The notes beneath the pieces are model-generated. The model made no database searches. It was not told where the DNA came from and worked only from the letters and a program-made list of their open reading frames with translations. The translations under genes and the position numbers were made by a program. A DNA stretch of 64,000 nucleotides from contig CALYLO010000017.1 of NCBI GenBank assembly GCA_944800085.1, forward strand, positions 1 to 64,000, in the 5' to 3' direction. Numbering within the stretch: position 1 is the first letter of the stretch; each line of letters begins with the position of its first letter. Shown piece after piece: positions 1-9,734 of the stretch. This DNA is from Paenibacillus melissococcoides (GTDB lineage Bacteria > Bacillota > Bacilli > Paenibacillales > Paenibacillaceae).

Positions 1-501
1 GAACTGTCCACTCTGCAGATCATATTCTAGTTGGATTTTAACACCAGCGGTGTGACTACACCCTCCTGTACCCTGATAGGACGTAGCGAAGCTGTCCGGG
101 AGCTGAAAGGTCGTAGAATCGAGGATTCGAATGCGAGAAAAATAGCCCGAATACTCGCTTGGGATCGATCCAGACGAATAGCGTGTTTGCTGGAGTAAAA
201 GCGAAACGAGCTGCTGCAGAAAACGTACAGCAGCTGAGTTAAAACGCTGATTCAGTCCTTCTGGACTCATGAGAATCCCTGTCGTTGCCTCTAACGTACT
301 ACAAAGCTGGTTGAGAGAGGTCGTAGCTATTCGTTGACTTACCCATACACATAAGGCGACTAAATCTTGCGCACGATATTTACTGGTTCGTGTAACGAAT
401 CCTGTTTCTTTGGCTAGTTGGGTGAGAGCAAGAGGAGACAAATGTCGTTCCAGTTCTTGTGAAAACAAATGAAGGTTGTCTGAAATACCAAGATTCATCA
501 T
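1..501 (-). CDS. IS231-like transposase, N-terminal part (truncated by window edge)
   Basis: The reading frame starts with ATG at 501 directly after the leader hairpin and runs off the window at position 1. The 167 codons present match residues 1 to about 167 of the complete transposase at 8304-9734. This covers the N-terminal DNA-binding region and the first catalytic aspartate segment (ILDSTTFQL). Whether the rest of the gene is intact cannot be seen here. Confidence 0.9.
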   Translation of the reverse strand, partial: MMNLGISDNLHLFSQELERHLSPLALTQLAKETGFVTRTSKYRAQDLVALCVWVSQRIATTSLNQLCSTLEATTGILMSPEGLNQRFNSAAVRFLQQLVSLLLQQTRYSSGSIPSEYSGYFSRIRILDSTTFQLPDSFATSYQGTGGCSHTAGVKIQLEYDLQSGQF

Positions 502-603
502 AAAACGCTATCCTTTCATTAGTCAGTCTAATGAAAGAATAGCGTTATTTCGTTTTGGGGAGGTAGTATTTTCCTTAGCTTGATGGGCATGTGGCGGTAC
601 CCC
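1..603 (-). mobile_element. IS231-like IS4-family element, left copy, cut by window edge
   Basis: This is the 5-prime part of the same insertion sequence found complete at 8202-9866, in the opposite orientation. The end reads into ...GGCGGTACCCC at 596-603, which matches both ends of the complete copy, and the internal sequence is the reverse complement of the complete copy as far as I compared it. Only the transposase N-terminal third and the leader hairpin (504-546) lie inside the window. Together with the complete copy it brackets 604-8201, so the two could mobilise that segment as a compound transposon or invert it by recombination. I see no matching target duplication beside the visible ends. 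Confidence 0.93.
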
Positions 604-650
604 TAATGCTAAGCGTATAAAACGGAGCTACCAATTTAATGTGTGGGTTT

Positions 651-1217
651 TTAAAATGTTGTTTCTCCAGAAGTTCCAGACCCAAACCACCGCAATCTAT
701 AACCTTCTCTATATCGTTGGCGGGCTTTTTCGATGAATGAATCATTTTCAAAATGTATATATCCAGCTAAGTATAATGCCTTTAAGTAGTCATTAAATTC
801 TTCCTTTCCTAGAACCATATCTTCTTTATCAATTCCTCCAAAAATATCTATTTCAATTAATAACAGTCTTGTTCCTACTTGTACTGTTCTACCCGACATA
901 TATATTTGATCTTCTGAATTAAGTATAAGATTACATCCATCTCCGTATGTACAATCTTTGTAAAATTCTATTTTTTCATTTGGAGACTCAAGGGTAAGAA
1001 GTCTTTCTACCCCGTCACTGTTACGGAATATATAGGCTGTAACGGCAGTATGAAAATCTGCATATGGGTCTTTTTTTAAGTCAGCAAATCTATTTACGTT
1101 TACTTGTGTTGCTGAGTATTGTTTTATTAATCTTTCACTGATCTGTTCCAGTGTAAAAGGATTGGGGATATTTAGGGTTAGGTATTTTTCATATAGTTTA
1201 TTTATATCAGGTTGCAT
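651..1217 (-). CDS. Putative immunity protein for the upstream secreted toxin
   Basis: The gene encodes 188 residues with no signal peptide or membrane segment, so a cytoplasmic protein is expected. A clear ribosome binding site (GAGGGAG) precedes the ATG at 1217. The sequence is rich in acidic residues, and I recognise no named domain. It lies about 180 bp downstream of, and in the same direction as, a gene for a secreted protein with a toxin-like C-terminus. A small acidic cytoplasmic protein immediately 3-prime of a polymorphic-toxin-like gene is the usual layout of a toxin-immunity pair. The immunity role is inferred from position only. Confidence 0.5.
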   Translation of the reverse strand: MQPDINKLYEKYLTLNIPNPFTLEQISERLIKQYSATQVNVNRFADLKKDPYADFHTAVTAYIFRNSDGVERLLTLESPNEKIEFYKDCTYGDGCNLILNSEDQIYMSGRTVQVGTRLLLIEIDIFGGIDKEDMVLGKEEFNDYLKALYLAGYIHFENDSFIEKARQRYREGYRLRWFGSGTSGETTF

Positions 1218-1396
1218 ATAGAATCTCCCTCTTGTTTTAAACTAGGAAACTAGAGCCTTTTTATTTAAAGAACTTGAATAATTTTGTATAAACCCTTTTT
1301 AAGGGGGAAAGCTCAAGGAATTAATACAAAGCGCTGACCTACCCGAAATACTTTGTTCCAGTTTTAAACACGACGTATCCATTGCGGTTGACAAGT

Positions 1397-2053
1397 TTAC
1401 GTCAATATTCCACCTCGAGTATCAACATGTTTTCCTTCTTTAGATTCTGCACCATAGAAGATATGACCGACTGTTCTTTCCCAATCATGGTAATGCCAAT
1501 AGTAGAAAGTTCCTTTATATCCAGTTTTACTGTGTTCTTCGGGTCCAGTAGCTCTTCCACTAAATGATTCAGCTATTTTTTTTGCAGCTTCTTTGCTTGG
1601 AGTCCAAACATTGTGATAACTCTTTGCCTTTAACCATCTCTTAGCTTCATCAAATGTTAGCGGTTTTCCAATATAAAGCTTCGATTGAGCTACAGCTGTA
1701 AAGTAAAGAGGTTTATCTTTCTTTTTGCTAGTGCTTAATGCATCTGCTATATCTGTAACAAGAGTATAGGCCTCGTTACCTATGTAGGCAAGAGCTGCTG
1801 CTGCACCAAGCCATTTTAAAAGCTCTCCAATTCCTGCTCCTATCCAAGGAATTGCCGGTGCAAATCTTTTTTGTCTTGTAAACAGATCGTTACTAGTATC
1901 ATCAAAAATTTGTGATTGATGATACGTTGATTGAGTTTGTTGCATTTGCATGTAATGGTCTGGGTGTACAGTCAAAGCATAGGTCTGTGATGTTGTAATG
2001 AAAAACATCAAAAACGCAAGAACCATAGAGGCAGTACGTATAATTTTTTTCAT
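1397..2053 (-). CDS. Secreted putative polymorphic-type toxin
   Basis: The 218-residue protein begins with a typical Sec signal peptide (MKKIIRTASMVLAFLMFFIT, cleavage probably near residue 26). A linker ending in RQKRFAPAIPWIGAG follows, then a short hydrophobic Gly/Ala-rich helix around residues 70-100. The C-terminal 100 residues contain NVWTPSKEAAKKIAE, GPEEH, a WHYHDWER histidine cluster and HIFYG. Such compact His-rich C-terminal domains occur in small secreted toxins of Gram-positive bacteria; the exact family is not certain. The start codon has a good ribosome binding site (GGAGAAGTG). The gene after it probably encodes the immunity protein. Toxicity is inferred, not shown by a known catalytic motif. 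Confidence 0.5.
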   Translation of the reverse strand: MKKIIRTASMVLAFLMFFITTSQTYALTVHPDHYMQMQQTQSTYHQSQIFDDTSNDLFTRQKRFAPAIPWIGAGIGELLKWLGAAAALAYIGNEAYTLVTDIADALSTSKKKDKPLYFTAVAQSKLYIGKPLTFDEAKRWLKAKSYHNVWTPSKEAAKKIAESFSGRATGPEEHSKTGYKGTFYYWHYHDWERTVGHIFYGAESKEGKHVDTRGGILT

Positions 2054-2703
2054 TTTTCACTTCTCCATTCTAGATCATGGCTCTAGTTTCCATAGTAAAT
2101 ATATCATTCTAAGGTATAATTTGTACACCTAAATTTAGGAGTACCACCAACCAAATAACATACAACCTAAATTTATATCTTCAATCATGTAGTCCCGCCC
2201 CTTTTTGGGGCATATATTTACTTTTCGCGCGCCTTTTTTATATATTTATAAAATAAGTGTCTGGTCGGGCGGTGGCAAGAAATTTTTTCCTTTTGTCATA
2301 TGTACCAAATCCGGGATTTTGTGAAATAGTCCAGCCCCTCGATCGCCGTAATCGGGCAAATTCAGCCGTGAGCGGCGATTTTGCTTCCGTGGAACATCAC
2401 AAAATAACGGGCGAATCGCAACATTTACGATCTCCCGTTATCTTTGATTTTCTTCGATTTTCTGCATGTATTTTTCTGTAAATTGATTAATATCAAATTG
2501 GTAATGATAAATTAGCCCATGATCAAATTGATCCGGATCTATTTGCCTCGGCGATAGGTCGTGAAGCTCATATTTCCACTTCAAAAAAGACTTAGGTATC
2601 TGCTTAGGTTCACCTCAAGAAGATTATACCTCAAAGAATTAGATATATTCTACGTATCTAATGTTGGATGCTTGAGGCAGAAGAATCCCCCACCGCATCC
2701 GAA
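2054..2703. other. Intergenic stretch upstream of the toxin gene
   Basis: I find no convincing gene here. The part next to the toxin start is AT-rich and should hold its promoter. The stretch 2230-2480 is compositionally different and contains short GC-rich pieces without a coding signature (no ribosome binding site before the only longer open frame). It may be debris from an earlier insertion. Confidence 0.4.
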
Positions 2704-2746
2704 GTGCCGAAAAACCCCATAGCTAAAGCAAGGGGTTTTTCGGCAC
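2704..2746 (-). terminator. Long terminator-like hairpin
   Basis: A perfect 15-bp stem (arms 2704-2718 and 2732-2746, GTGCCGAAAAACCCC and its complement) encloses a 13-nt loop. It lies directly downstream of the broken copper-amine-oxidase-like gene and probably ends its transcript. The stem is symmetrical and there is no long T tract, so it could act in both directions. Confidence 0.6.
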
Positions 2747-2750
2747 TAAA

Positions 2751-3082
2751 TTATAAATCTTCTTCGTTCTGCTCTAATAAATGACGAAACTCAGAACGCT
2801 CTAACATTTTTGACTCGAACAGGTCATCAATAAATGACTTAACAACATCTATGTTGCCCATTTCACCTTAGCTCACAAGTTCTCTGAAACGACACGCAAT
2901 GGTACATACGTGGTGTTTTTGTACATAACGGGGCGAACATCTTTGAAGGGGATTTTGTTTCCGTTCAAGACGATTTCCAATGCTCGCTGGGTCTTCTCAT
3001 AATTAAGAGCAGACCCAATCCCAGCAAACGCCCCCAAGGCTACGGAGCAGGCAACAACGATAGAAATGATTTTCTTCTTCAT
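2751..3082 (-). pseudogene. Secreted copper-amine-oxidase N-terminal-like domain protein, broken
   Basis: The frame starts with ATG at 3082 behind the ribosome binding site GAGGGG and encodes a signal peptide (MKKKIISIVVACSVALGAFA). After it comes a stalk-type domain with the sequence PVMYKNTTYVPLRVVSENL, typical of the copper amine oxidase N-terminal-like domain of Bacillales surface proteins. At 2873-2875 a TGA replaces the Gly expected after SENL; the next codons still read AKVKW, as in intact family members. A second frame then continues as a 36-residue acidic tail ending at 2751. One nonsense change plus one frameshift therefore separate the pieces. The 36-residue tail has an ATG and a chance AAGGTG, but I read it as the C-terminus of the same gene. 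Confidence 0.65.
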
Positions 3083-3185
3083 GATTTTCCCCTCGCTTTT
3101 TGTTTTTTTATCGGCGGCCGGTGTGCTTGCCGCTCGGCACAGTCTTATCAGACCGAAACAGCCTCCTTGGATACCCATCGGGTGT

Positions 3186-3386
3186 AGTTCAACTTAGGCT
3201 CCGCAAAGCGCTCGTAGAGCGGTGCCGGAGTAGTTGAACTTGAATGTCATGGAGGAACGCGAAGCGGCAAATTCTTGACATTCTCAAGCCCTCTGATACG
3301 CTGCAGCAGCGCGGCAAGTGCCAGTCTTTAGGCCGCGAGCTTCCGGCCTACCGGAAGGTATCCTTGCATTTAAGTCCATTATTCTT
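3186..3386 (+). other. Cluster of stem-loops between two genes (possible structured RNA or DNA)
   Basis: Three consecutive inverted repeats occupy this gap. The first pairs GTTCAACT near 3186 with AGTTGAAC near 3232 and encloses a second stem (GGCTCCG with CGGAG) and a small GCTC/GAGC hairpin. The next pairs GAATGTCA near 3243 with TGACATTC near 3279. The third is CTTCCGG/CCGGAAG near 3340-3357. The gap is richer in GC than its surroundings. Candidates are a cis-regulatory RNA, a single-strand origin of a rolling-circle element, or an old mobile-element end. I cannot name a family. Confidence 0.4.
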
Positions 3387-6300
3387 TTACACAAACGGAA
3401 ATACTTCTGGGCATTGTTTTGGAACGCTGATGCTGCATACCTCTGGTATCGGTATTAATGCTCTAGGTTGACAAAATGTAGCTTCAACCATCATCGGTAT
3501 TATAAATTTCACTACAAGTTCCAAACACCAATCCAATTGCAGCTCAATCGTTAAGCTGTCAGTGAGTCGTGCAGCACAATGGATATCGAATATTTGAGAA
3601 GTAATGTTGGATTCATCTAATGGGAGCGGTAAGCAGAGTGATACTTTCTCGTTATTCTTGACTAATAGTGTAAACGTACATGTTTCTCCTGTTCCGCTAT
3701 CCGTTAACGTAATAATTACTTCTGCAGAGCATGTGGTCAGTACAATAGCTGCTTGCGATCCGATAATGGGCAGTGGCAGCCGCTTTACAACCGTTACGCT
3801 GCATTCTCCCGCAGCTGGCACTGCATTGCAGCTCACAAGCACTTGCCTACCGCCAGCAATTGCTTGTTCTACGAAAGCCCGGCAGTCTTCGGGTATAGAC
3901 TCTTCAACGATAAAATCACTCCGATTGACCACCCAATCGAACAGTTTGCTGACAGAAATACACTCTAAAGTACGAACAACGAGCGTCGTAACCGTAGCTG
4001 TAACAGGAGGCGTATTATCTGCCTGTGCAGTAGCGCTGTTGGTAACCGTCCCTTCTAACAAAGGAATGACCGTAATGACAATCGTCTGTTCTTGCTGCCC
4101 TTCTAATGTACCCAAGAAACAAGTGACGGTCTGCCCAGATACAGAACAGGTACCTCCTTCAGATTGAACACTGACAAATTCGACCGTGGGGGGAATGACA
4201 TCATTTACGATTACATTCGTTAGAGGAAGCTCTCCTAAATTCGCGACACTGATTGTATATTGCAGCGGACTGCCGAGAAGCGCTGGGTTGCTTGAAGCTT
4301 GCTTCGAAATTGCGAGCGGCTGTAATACCGTAACGTCGCTGTTTCAGGGTCTTCGACATTATCTGCGGTCACCACTGCTGTGTTCGTTAATGTTCCTACT
4401 ATAGTTACAATTGCTTCGATCGTAAGATTTGCACATGACCCAGGGGCAATGGCGCCGAACGACGCTGTTATCGTTTGCCCTACCTGCACGAATGTGCCTT
4501 CAGATACTTGGATGCCAGTGACATCAACGCCTGCAGGCAATGTATCCACTGCAACCACATTTGTTGCCATTGTCTCTCCCATGTTGCACACCGTCACTTG
4601 AAATGTGACTTCATTGCCAAGCGTTACTAGATCCGGTTCGGCAAGCTTCTCAATAGTTAAAAAAGCAGGAGGAAGCGCATTGACAGTCGTCTCAATTGTT
4701 GATGATACTGGAGGCGTCTGATCAGATGTCGCTGTAGCTGTGTTCGTTACGATGCCCGGAGCTATAGGAATAACCGTAATCATGATGATTTCAGACCGAC
4801 CTGGAGCAAGGGCGCCAATTAATGCAGTTACCGTGCCAGCCACTTCATTTACGGTTCCTTGCGTAGTTTCGGCAGATACGAAGACGAGACCAGCTGGCAG
4901 CACATCTTCAACTTCCACTCCGGTTAATAAATCTGTAGTTTCATTAGACACTACGATCGTGTACACAAGCTCCTCACCGACAGTTGCGGGATCCGGTCCA
5001 GCGAACTTCGATATCAATAACTCCTGTATCGGCTGATCGATAACTAGCGTTTCTGTTGTAGAGGATTCCGGCGCGGTCTGATCTGAAAAAGTCGTTGCCG
5101 TGTTCAAAACTGTACCTGTAACTGTTGGAGTTACGATGATAATAATGACCACTGTCTCTCCTGGGGCTAGTGAACCAATGTCATTCGTAATTGTCGTGCC
5201 GTCGAACAAAATCGTACCTTGATCTGATTCAGCAGATACAAAGGTGGTTCCTGCCGGCAGCGGGTCGTTCATGACGACATTGGTTGCTGTACTCCCCCCG
5301 ATATTTGAGACAAATATAGTATAGACGAGCTCTGAATTTACAGCGATGACAGAGGGAAAGTCCAATTTCTCGATTTCAAGAATTGGAGGCGGAAGCGGAT
5401 TTACGGTGTTGGTTGCGGATGAGGAAATAATACCGGTCTCATCCGCTTGGGCCGAAGCTGTATTAGAAATGAGTCCAGGCGTTGTTGCTATTACTGTTAT
5501 ATCGACGGTTACATTCTGGCCGACAGGGATCGTCCCGATATTTACTGTGACCGTGCCAGCAGCAAACGATGCCGTACCTTGCGTGGTTTGCACGGATTGA
5601 AACGTTACGCCAGCCGGAAGCGTGTCAGTAAGTATGGTGTTCACAAGCGGGGAATCTCCATCGTTGCTGACGACAATGGTATATACAATCTCTTCTCCAA
5701 CCGTTACTGTATCCGGGAAAGAGCTCTTCTCTAACAGCAAGGTTGGCGGGATATTATCAATCTGAATCGCCAACAGATTGACGGCATATCCGTCGCCACT
5801 CGTTCCGAATTGAAGGGCCGCAGAAGTTTGCCCATTCACGAAGCTGGAAGAAATGTCTACGTTGGCAATATCCCATCCTTGGCGATTTCCTTCAATAATG
5901 TTCGTTCCTGGCTGACCAGGTATCGGATTGCGATCCCCAAATGTCGCAGTTGGGTTGATATTTCCATTATCATCATAAATTAGAGATTGGAAAAAGTTAT
6001 TCGTAAACCCTGCTGGCTGCGCGAGCGTAGTAAGGTTGGCCAGATTGGGACCGAATCGCACGAAGTCGCCCGAAATTCCAGCGTCTCCTTCTTGCGCGCT
6101 AATGAGCAGTCGCCCGTTAATAGGCCCGAATGAAGGGGTTTGGAAGTTCCCAATCATTTCATTCTCTGGCGGAGATACCGCTGCAATCGCCGTATTTCCG
6201 ACATATAAATTTATACTGCGGTAAGGTAATGAAGGATTCACGTATACGACCCCGAGTGTCCACCCGGCACAGCTGCTAGTATTCGGATCCGGTACCAATG

Positions 6301-6805
6301 TTCCAACGATTTTGCCAGCCCCGTATGTGCCCGCACCGCCTCCCGCAACAAGCGCAGTTACGTTCGCTGATCGCACATAGCCCATATCGCCTTGAGTATT
6401 CATCGCATAATTGAAGAATGTCTCTGGCTGGATATTGAACATGCCTGTTGGTGTGCTGAATTTGACGGGGTCATTCAAGCGGGCTGATAAGTCTTCCCCG
6501 TCAGGCCTGTTGATTAAATAGGATCCGCCCCATACCAGTTCAGCGTATACAACCATACTTCCTGGAGGGAGAACGAGCGAATTTGTTGAAAAATTCAGCA
6601 TATACATATTTGTCGTTCCCCCGCCAGTTAATGGACTGGACGGAACCGTGCCGCACACCGAGTTCGGATCATTGATAATAAAGGAGCCGATTGCACCAAT
6701 CGTACCCGGTGTACAAGCAGCAGAGGCGCGGCTTATTCCGAGTGAGTTCCCGGTGAACGTAATCGCACCTCTCGTTATCGTATTAAAACGCAATAATAAT
6801 GGCAT
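3387..6805 (-). pseudogene. Large DUF11-repeat surface protein, split by one frameshift
   Basis: Start at ATG 6805 (MPLLLRFNTITRGAITFTGN), the usual N-terminus of this Bacillales family. Residues 1-350 form a non-repetitive head. Then follow about five DUF11 (immunoglobulin-like) repeats of roughly 120 residues, each beginning like LEKSSFPDTVTVGEEIVYT and containing DTLPAGVTF or DVLPAGLVF variants. A Cys-containing C-terminal domain runs through SISVPKQCPEVFPFV to the stop at 3387. Near 4336 one base is missing: the sequence reads GCGACGTTACGG where GCGACGGTTACGG would keep the frame. Translation in the shifted frame continues with ...VLQPLAISKQASSNPALL and joins the downstream part. The family is associated with the cell or spore surface; no cell-wall anchor is visible. 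The defect may be real or a sequencing slip. Confidence 0.8.
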
Positions 6806-6875
6806 TGTCTGCACATCCTCATCATACGTGATTATGTCATCATCATATTCTGTACAGGTGCCGTTAGTTCATTGA

Positions 6876-7175
6876 CATCATTTAGGCTTATCTACTCCCG
6901 CTCTATCGGAAATTCTTCAGTCAATTATTCACAGAAGCAATACATTTCAAATTGCTCAAGCTGATTTCGTTCAAAGCCCTGACTTCGTAATGAAGCGAGC
7001 GCTTGCGCTGCGAGGTGAAGTATTCCTGCATGACTTGGCCATGCATTCAGGTTCATTCGAAATGACGATTGACGAGCTGCTATCGATATTGTTTATGGAT
7101 TTTATGGTCGAAGTGCGAAAAGGGAACCATCGGAAGCTGATGAAACTTATTATAGCGCGACTCGAGGAGTGGTGA
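6876..7175 (+). pseudogene. C-terminal remnant of an unidentified gene
   Basis: The frame is open from 6876, right after a TGA, to a stop at 7175. It reads like protein throughout (LSTPALSEILQSIIHRSNTF ... KLMKLIIARLEEW). The only ATG (6990) has no ribosome binding site and falls inside the conserved-looking stretch, so this is probably the 3-prime end of a longer gene whose start has been lost. A proper terminator follows at 7178, which supports past expression. I do not recognise the family. Confidence 0.45.
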
Positions 7176-7177
7176 AG

Positions 7178-7201
7178 GAACCGATGCATTCGGTTCTTTT
7201 T
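7178..7201 (+). terminator. Rho-independent terminator
   Basis: A 7-bp stem GAACCGA/TCGGTTC (7178-7184 and 7190-7196) with a 5-nt loop is followed at once by TTTTT. It sits 3 bp after the stop codon of the gene remnant at 6876-7175. Confidence 0.85.
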
Positions 7202-7364
7202 GTTATGTTTGATGTTTGAAAAGAATATGGTAGCCTGGCTCTCTGTAGGGCAGCAAGGGGAAGGCCGAATTGAAGTTATTTCGTTGTTATGATGGGAGAT
7301 GACAAAACGGAAGAATCGCCTAATGCTCCTCTCCCGTTTTTGTGTTCTCATTGTTTGTAGCCTG

Positions 7365-8055
7365 TCAATCGTAGGTAACCTCGACGTAATCCAGATTTAA
7401 TTCTTTGGCTGCAATATAGCGTGTATACCCGTCTTTTTTTTAACGTATGAGTTCCAGCTTCAAGGCGGATAGGTTGATCGAGCTTGCCAGTGTTCTGTAT
7501 GAACTGAAGCTTGTCCAATACTTTTTCGCGGCGAGGCGTTTTATGTAAGAACGCCTCCGGAATCACAATTAACTCCAACGGAATGAGTCTTGGCGCTTCC
7601 GAAACCTCATTGGTGGCGGCTATTTCTTCATAGCTTTTCTTCGGATCGAATGGATGAGCAGCTGCAGCATCTTCCCCTTCATTCGGATTTGATGGTGCCG
7701 GTGCATGCTCTACGATGGGCGCCAACGTACTGGTTAGAGGCTCCTCCTTCTTCTTATCCGGAAGTACTTGTATAGTCGTGCATAGCACACCAATCTCACC
7801 AGGACAATTGGAAACGGGAACATCCAGCGTGGGTTCCCCTTGAATCATATATTTCGTAGTCTCAAAGTCGCTTAGTGTGCCTTCGATCCTCTTCAGTTGT
7901 TTTTTATTCAAAAACACGGTGTAGAGCGTTCTCAGGCTTTGGCAATCCCTTTGGGACGGGTCCTGAAGATTGCGTCATGCCAAAACTATAGTTCGGCTCG
8001 AGCGCGACCGGAGTGGACTTGTTGGAAAGCAAGTCAATACGATTTTATGAGCCAC
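7365..8055 (-). pseudogene. ParB/Srx-domain-like protein, broken by a stop and a homopolymer indel
   Basis: A GTG at 8055 follows the strong ribosome binding site AAGGGGGGG. After 26 codons the frame meets TGA (7975-7977), but the same frame then continues as good protein (LKRIEGTLSDFETTKYMIQG ...). A Pro/Ala-rich linker follows, then a ParB/sulfiredoxin-like nuclease-fold segment: IPLELIVIPEAFLHKTPRREK. At 7432-7441 a run of eight A (minus strand) shifts the frame; with seven A the protein continues KDGYTRYIAAKELNLDYVEV and ends at TGA 7365-7367, as expected for this fold (GYTRYIAA is the characteristic motif). The role in related genomes is unclear. The in-frame TGA could be decay; the A8 run could also be a sequencing error. 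Confidence 0.6.
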
Positions 8056-8068
8056 CAGTTACCCCCCC

Positions 8069-8201
8069 TTAGAATACATACTCATCCAGTAATTCATCGA
8101 GTTCTTGTGTGCTGATATCGGTAGCTGCAGCAGGAGCTGCGGTGACAAATTGTCCAGACTGTAGTCTTTGCTTCAGATCGTCAATCTTCGATTCGCAGTA
8201 A
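8069..8201 (-). pseudogene. 3-prime end of a gene cut by the IS231-like insertion
   Basis: Reading leftward from the IS boundary, an open frame (SKIDDLKQRLQSGQFVTAAP ... ELDELLDEYVF) ends at TAA 8069-8071. It stops 14 bp before the GTG of the ParB-like gene, so the two probably formed an operon. The predicted segment starts like a coiled coil and has an acidic tail. The 5-prime part lies beyond the IS and is not in the window. Confidence 0.5.
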
Positions 8202-8258
8202 GGGGTACCGCCACATGCCCATCAAGCTAAGGAAAATACTACCTCCCCAAAACGAAAT

Positions 8259-8301
8259 AACGCTATTCTTTCATTAGACTGACTAATGAAAGGATAGCGT
8301 T
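8259..8301 (+). promoter_or_regulatory. Hairpin hiding the transposase ribosome binding site
   Basis: AACGCTATTCTTTCATTAG (8259-8277) pairs with 8283-8301 through 19 positions, one of them a G-U pair, around a 5-nt loop. The 3-prime arm contains GAAAGGA, the ribosome binding site for the ATG at 8304. A transcript entering from outside would fold and block translation. Such a protective structure against impinging transcription is established for IS10 and IS50 and has been noted upstream of IS231 transposase genes. The same structure is at 504-546 in the left copy. Confidence 0.8.
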
Positions 8302-8303
8302 TT

Positions 8304-9734
8304 ATGATGAATCTTGGTATTTCAGACAACCTTCATTTGTTTTCACAAGAACTGGAACGACATTTGTCTCCTCTTGCTCTCACCCAACTAGCCAAAGAAA
8401 CAGGATTCGTTACACGAACCAGTAAATATCGTGCGCAAGATTTAGTCGCCTTATGTGTATGGGTAAGTCAACGAATAGCTACGACCTCTCTCAACCAGCT
8501 TTGTAGTACGTTAGAGGCAACGACAGGGATTCTCATGAGTCCAGAAGGACTGAATCAGCGTTTTAACTCAGCTGCTGTACGTTTTCTGCAGCAGCTCGTT
8601 TCGCTTTTACTCCAGCAAACACGCTATTCGTCTGGATCGATCCCAAGCGAGTATTCGGGCTATTTTTCTCGCATTCGAATCCTCGATTCTACGACCTTTC
8701 AGCTCCCGGACAGCTTCGCTACGTCCTATCAGGGTACAGGAGGGTGTAGTCACACCGCTGGTGTTAAAATCCAACTAGAATATGATCTGCAGAGTGGACA
8801 GTTCATCCATCTGCATACGAGTCACGGAAAGGAAAATGACAAAACCTACGCTTCCACATGTTTACAGGATATTCAACCGAAAGATGTGTTCATTCGGGAT
8901 TTAGGCTATTTCTGCTTAGAAGATTTACATACCATTCATGAGAAAGAGGCCTATTACATTTCACGCTTAAAACTCAACACACGGGTATATCAAAGGAACG
9001 AAAATCCAGAGTATTTTCGGGATGGCACGCTCAAGAAGAAATCGGAATACCTCTCCCTGACGATGGAAGACATCATGGAACGTCTACAACCAGGGGAAAC
9101 GTTAGAAATTCCCGATGTCTATATCGGCATGCATGAAAAATTACCCGCACGACTTGTCGTTTATCGCCTAACGGAAACCCAGATCAAAAAAAGAAACAAA
9201 GATCAGGAAATTCGAGAGAAAAAGAAAGGGATTACGTACTCCGAACGTAGCAAAAAGCTCAGTGCGTTGAATTTTTATATTACAAATATTCCAACGGAAT
9301 GGGTACCTGGGATACACTTGCATGACCTGTATTCCTTACGCTGGCAAATTGAGATTCTCTTTAAAACATGGAAATCATTCTTCCAGATCCACCACTGTAA
9401 AGAGATCAAGATTGAACGCTTGCAATGTCATCTTTATGGTCAGTTGATCGGTATCTTGCTTTGTTCTTCAACGATGTTCCAGATGCGACAACTCCTATGG
9501 CGGAAGAAAAGAGAGCTCAGTGAATACAAAGCCTTTTATATGATCAAGGATTATATGCCAATCCTGCATCAAGCCATACAAAAAAATACCCAAGCCATAT
9601 CGAAAATCCTGTCTCGTTTGTTTCATCTGTTAGAAAAAAACGGACGAAAATCTCATCGCTATGAGAAAAAAACAGTCTTTGATATCTTAGGTGTTGTCTA
9701 CGAATATACCACGTCTACCAAGAAGGTTGCATAG
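8304..9734 (+). CDS. IS231-like IS4-family transposase
   Basis: The 476-residue DDE transposase is full length for the group. It contains the first aspartate in ILDSTTFQL, the second in VFIRDLGYF, and the IS4 signature Y-(2)-R-(3)-E-(6)-K in YSLRWQIEILFKTWK. It cuts and pastes its own element. The ATGATG start follows the hairpin described at 8259-8301. The gene appears intact and could be active, also in trans on the left copy. Confidence 0.95.
   Translation: MMNLGISDNLHLFSQELERHLSPLALTQLAKETGFVTRTSKYRAQDLVALCVWVSQRIATTSLNQLCSTLEATTGILMSPEGLNQRFNSAAVRFLQQLVSLLLQQTRYSSGSIPSEYSGYFSRIRILDSTTFQLPDSFATSYQGTGGCSHTAGVKIQLEYDLQSGQFIHLHTSHGKENDKTYASTCLQDIQPKDVFIRDLGYFCLEDLHTIHEKEAYYISRLKLNTRVYQRNENPEYFRDGTLKKKSEYLSLTMEDIMERLQPGETLEIPDVYIGMHEKLPARLVVYRLTETQIKKRNKDQEIREKKKGITYSERSKKLSALNFYITNIPTEWVPGIHLHDLYSLRWQIEILFKTWKSFFQIHHCKEIKIERLQCHLYGQLIGILLCSSTMFQMRQLLWRKKRELSEYKAFYMIKDYMPILHQAIQKNTQAISKILSRLFHLLEKNGRKSHRYEKKTVFDILGVVYEYTTSTKKVA

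Noticed and set aside
2257..2481. 74-codon plus-strand frame
   Set aside because: No ribosome binding site, no protein-like composition and no recognisable motif.
604..8201. Target duplications proving a compound transposon
   Set aside because: The sequences beside the three visible IS ends do not match in direct or inverted orientation.
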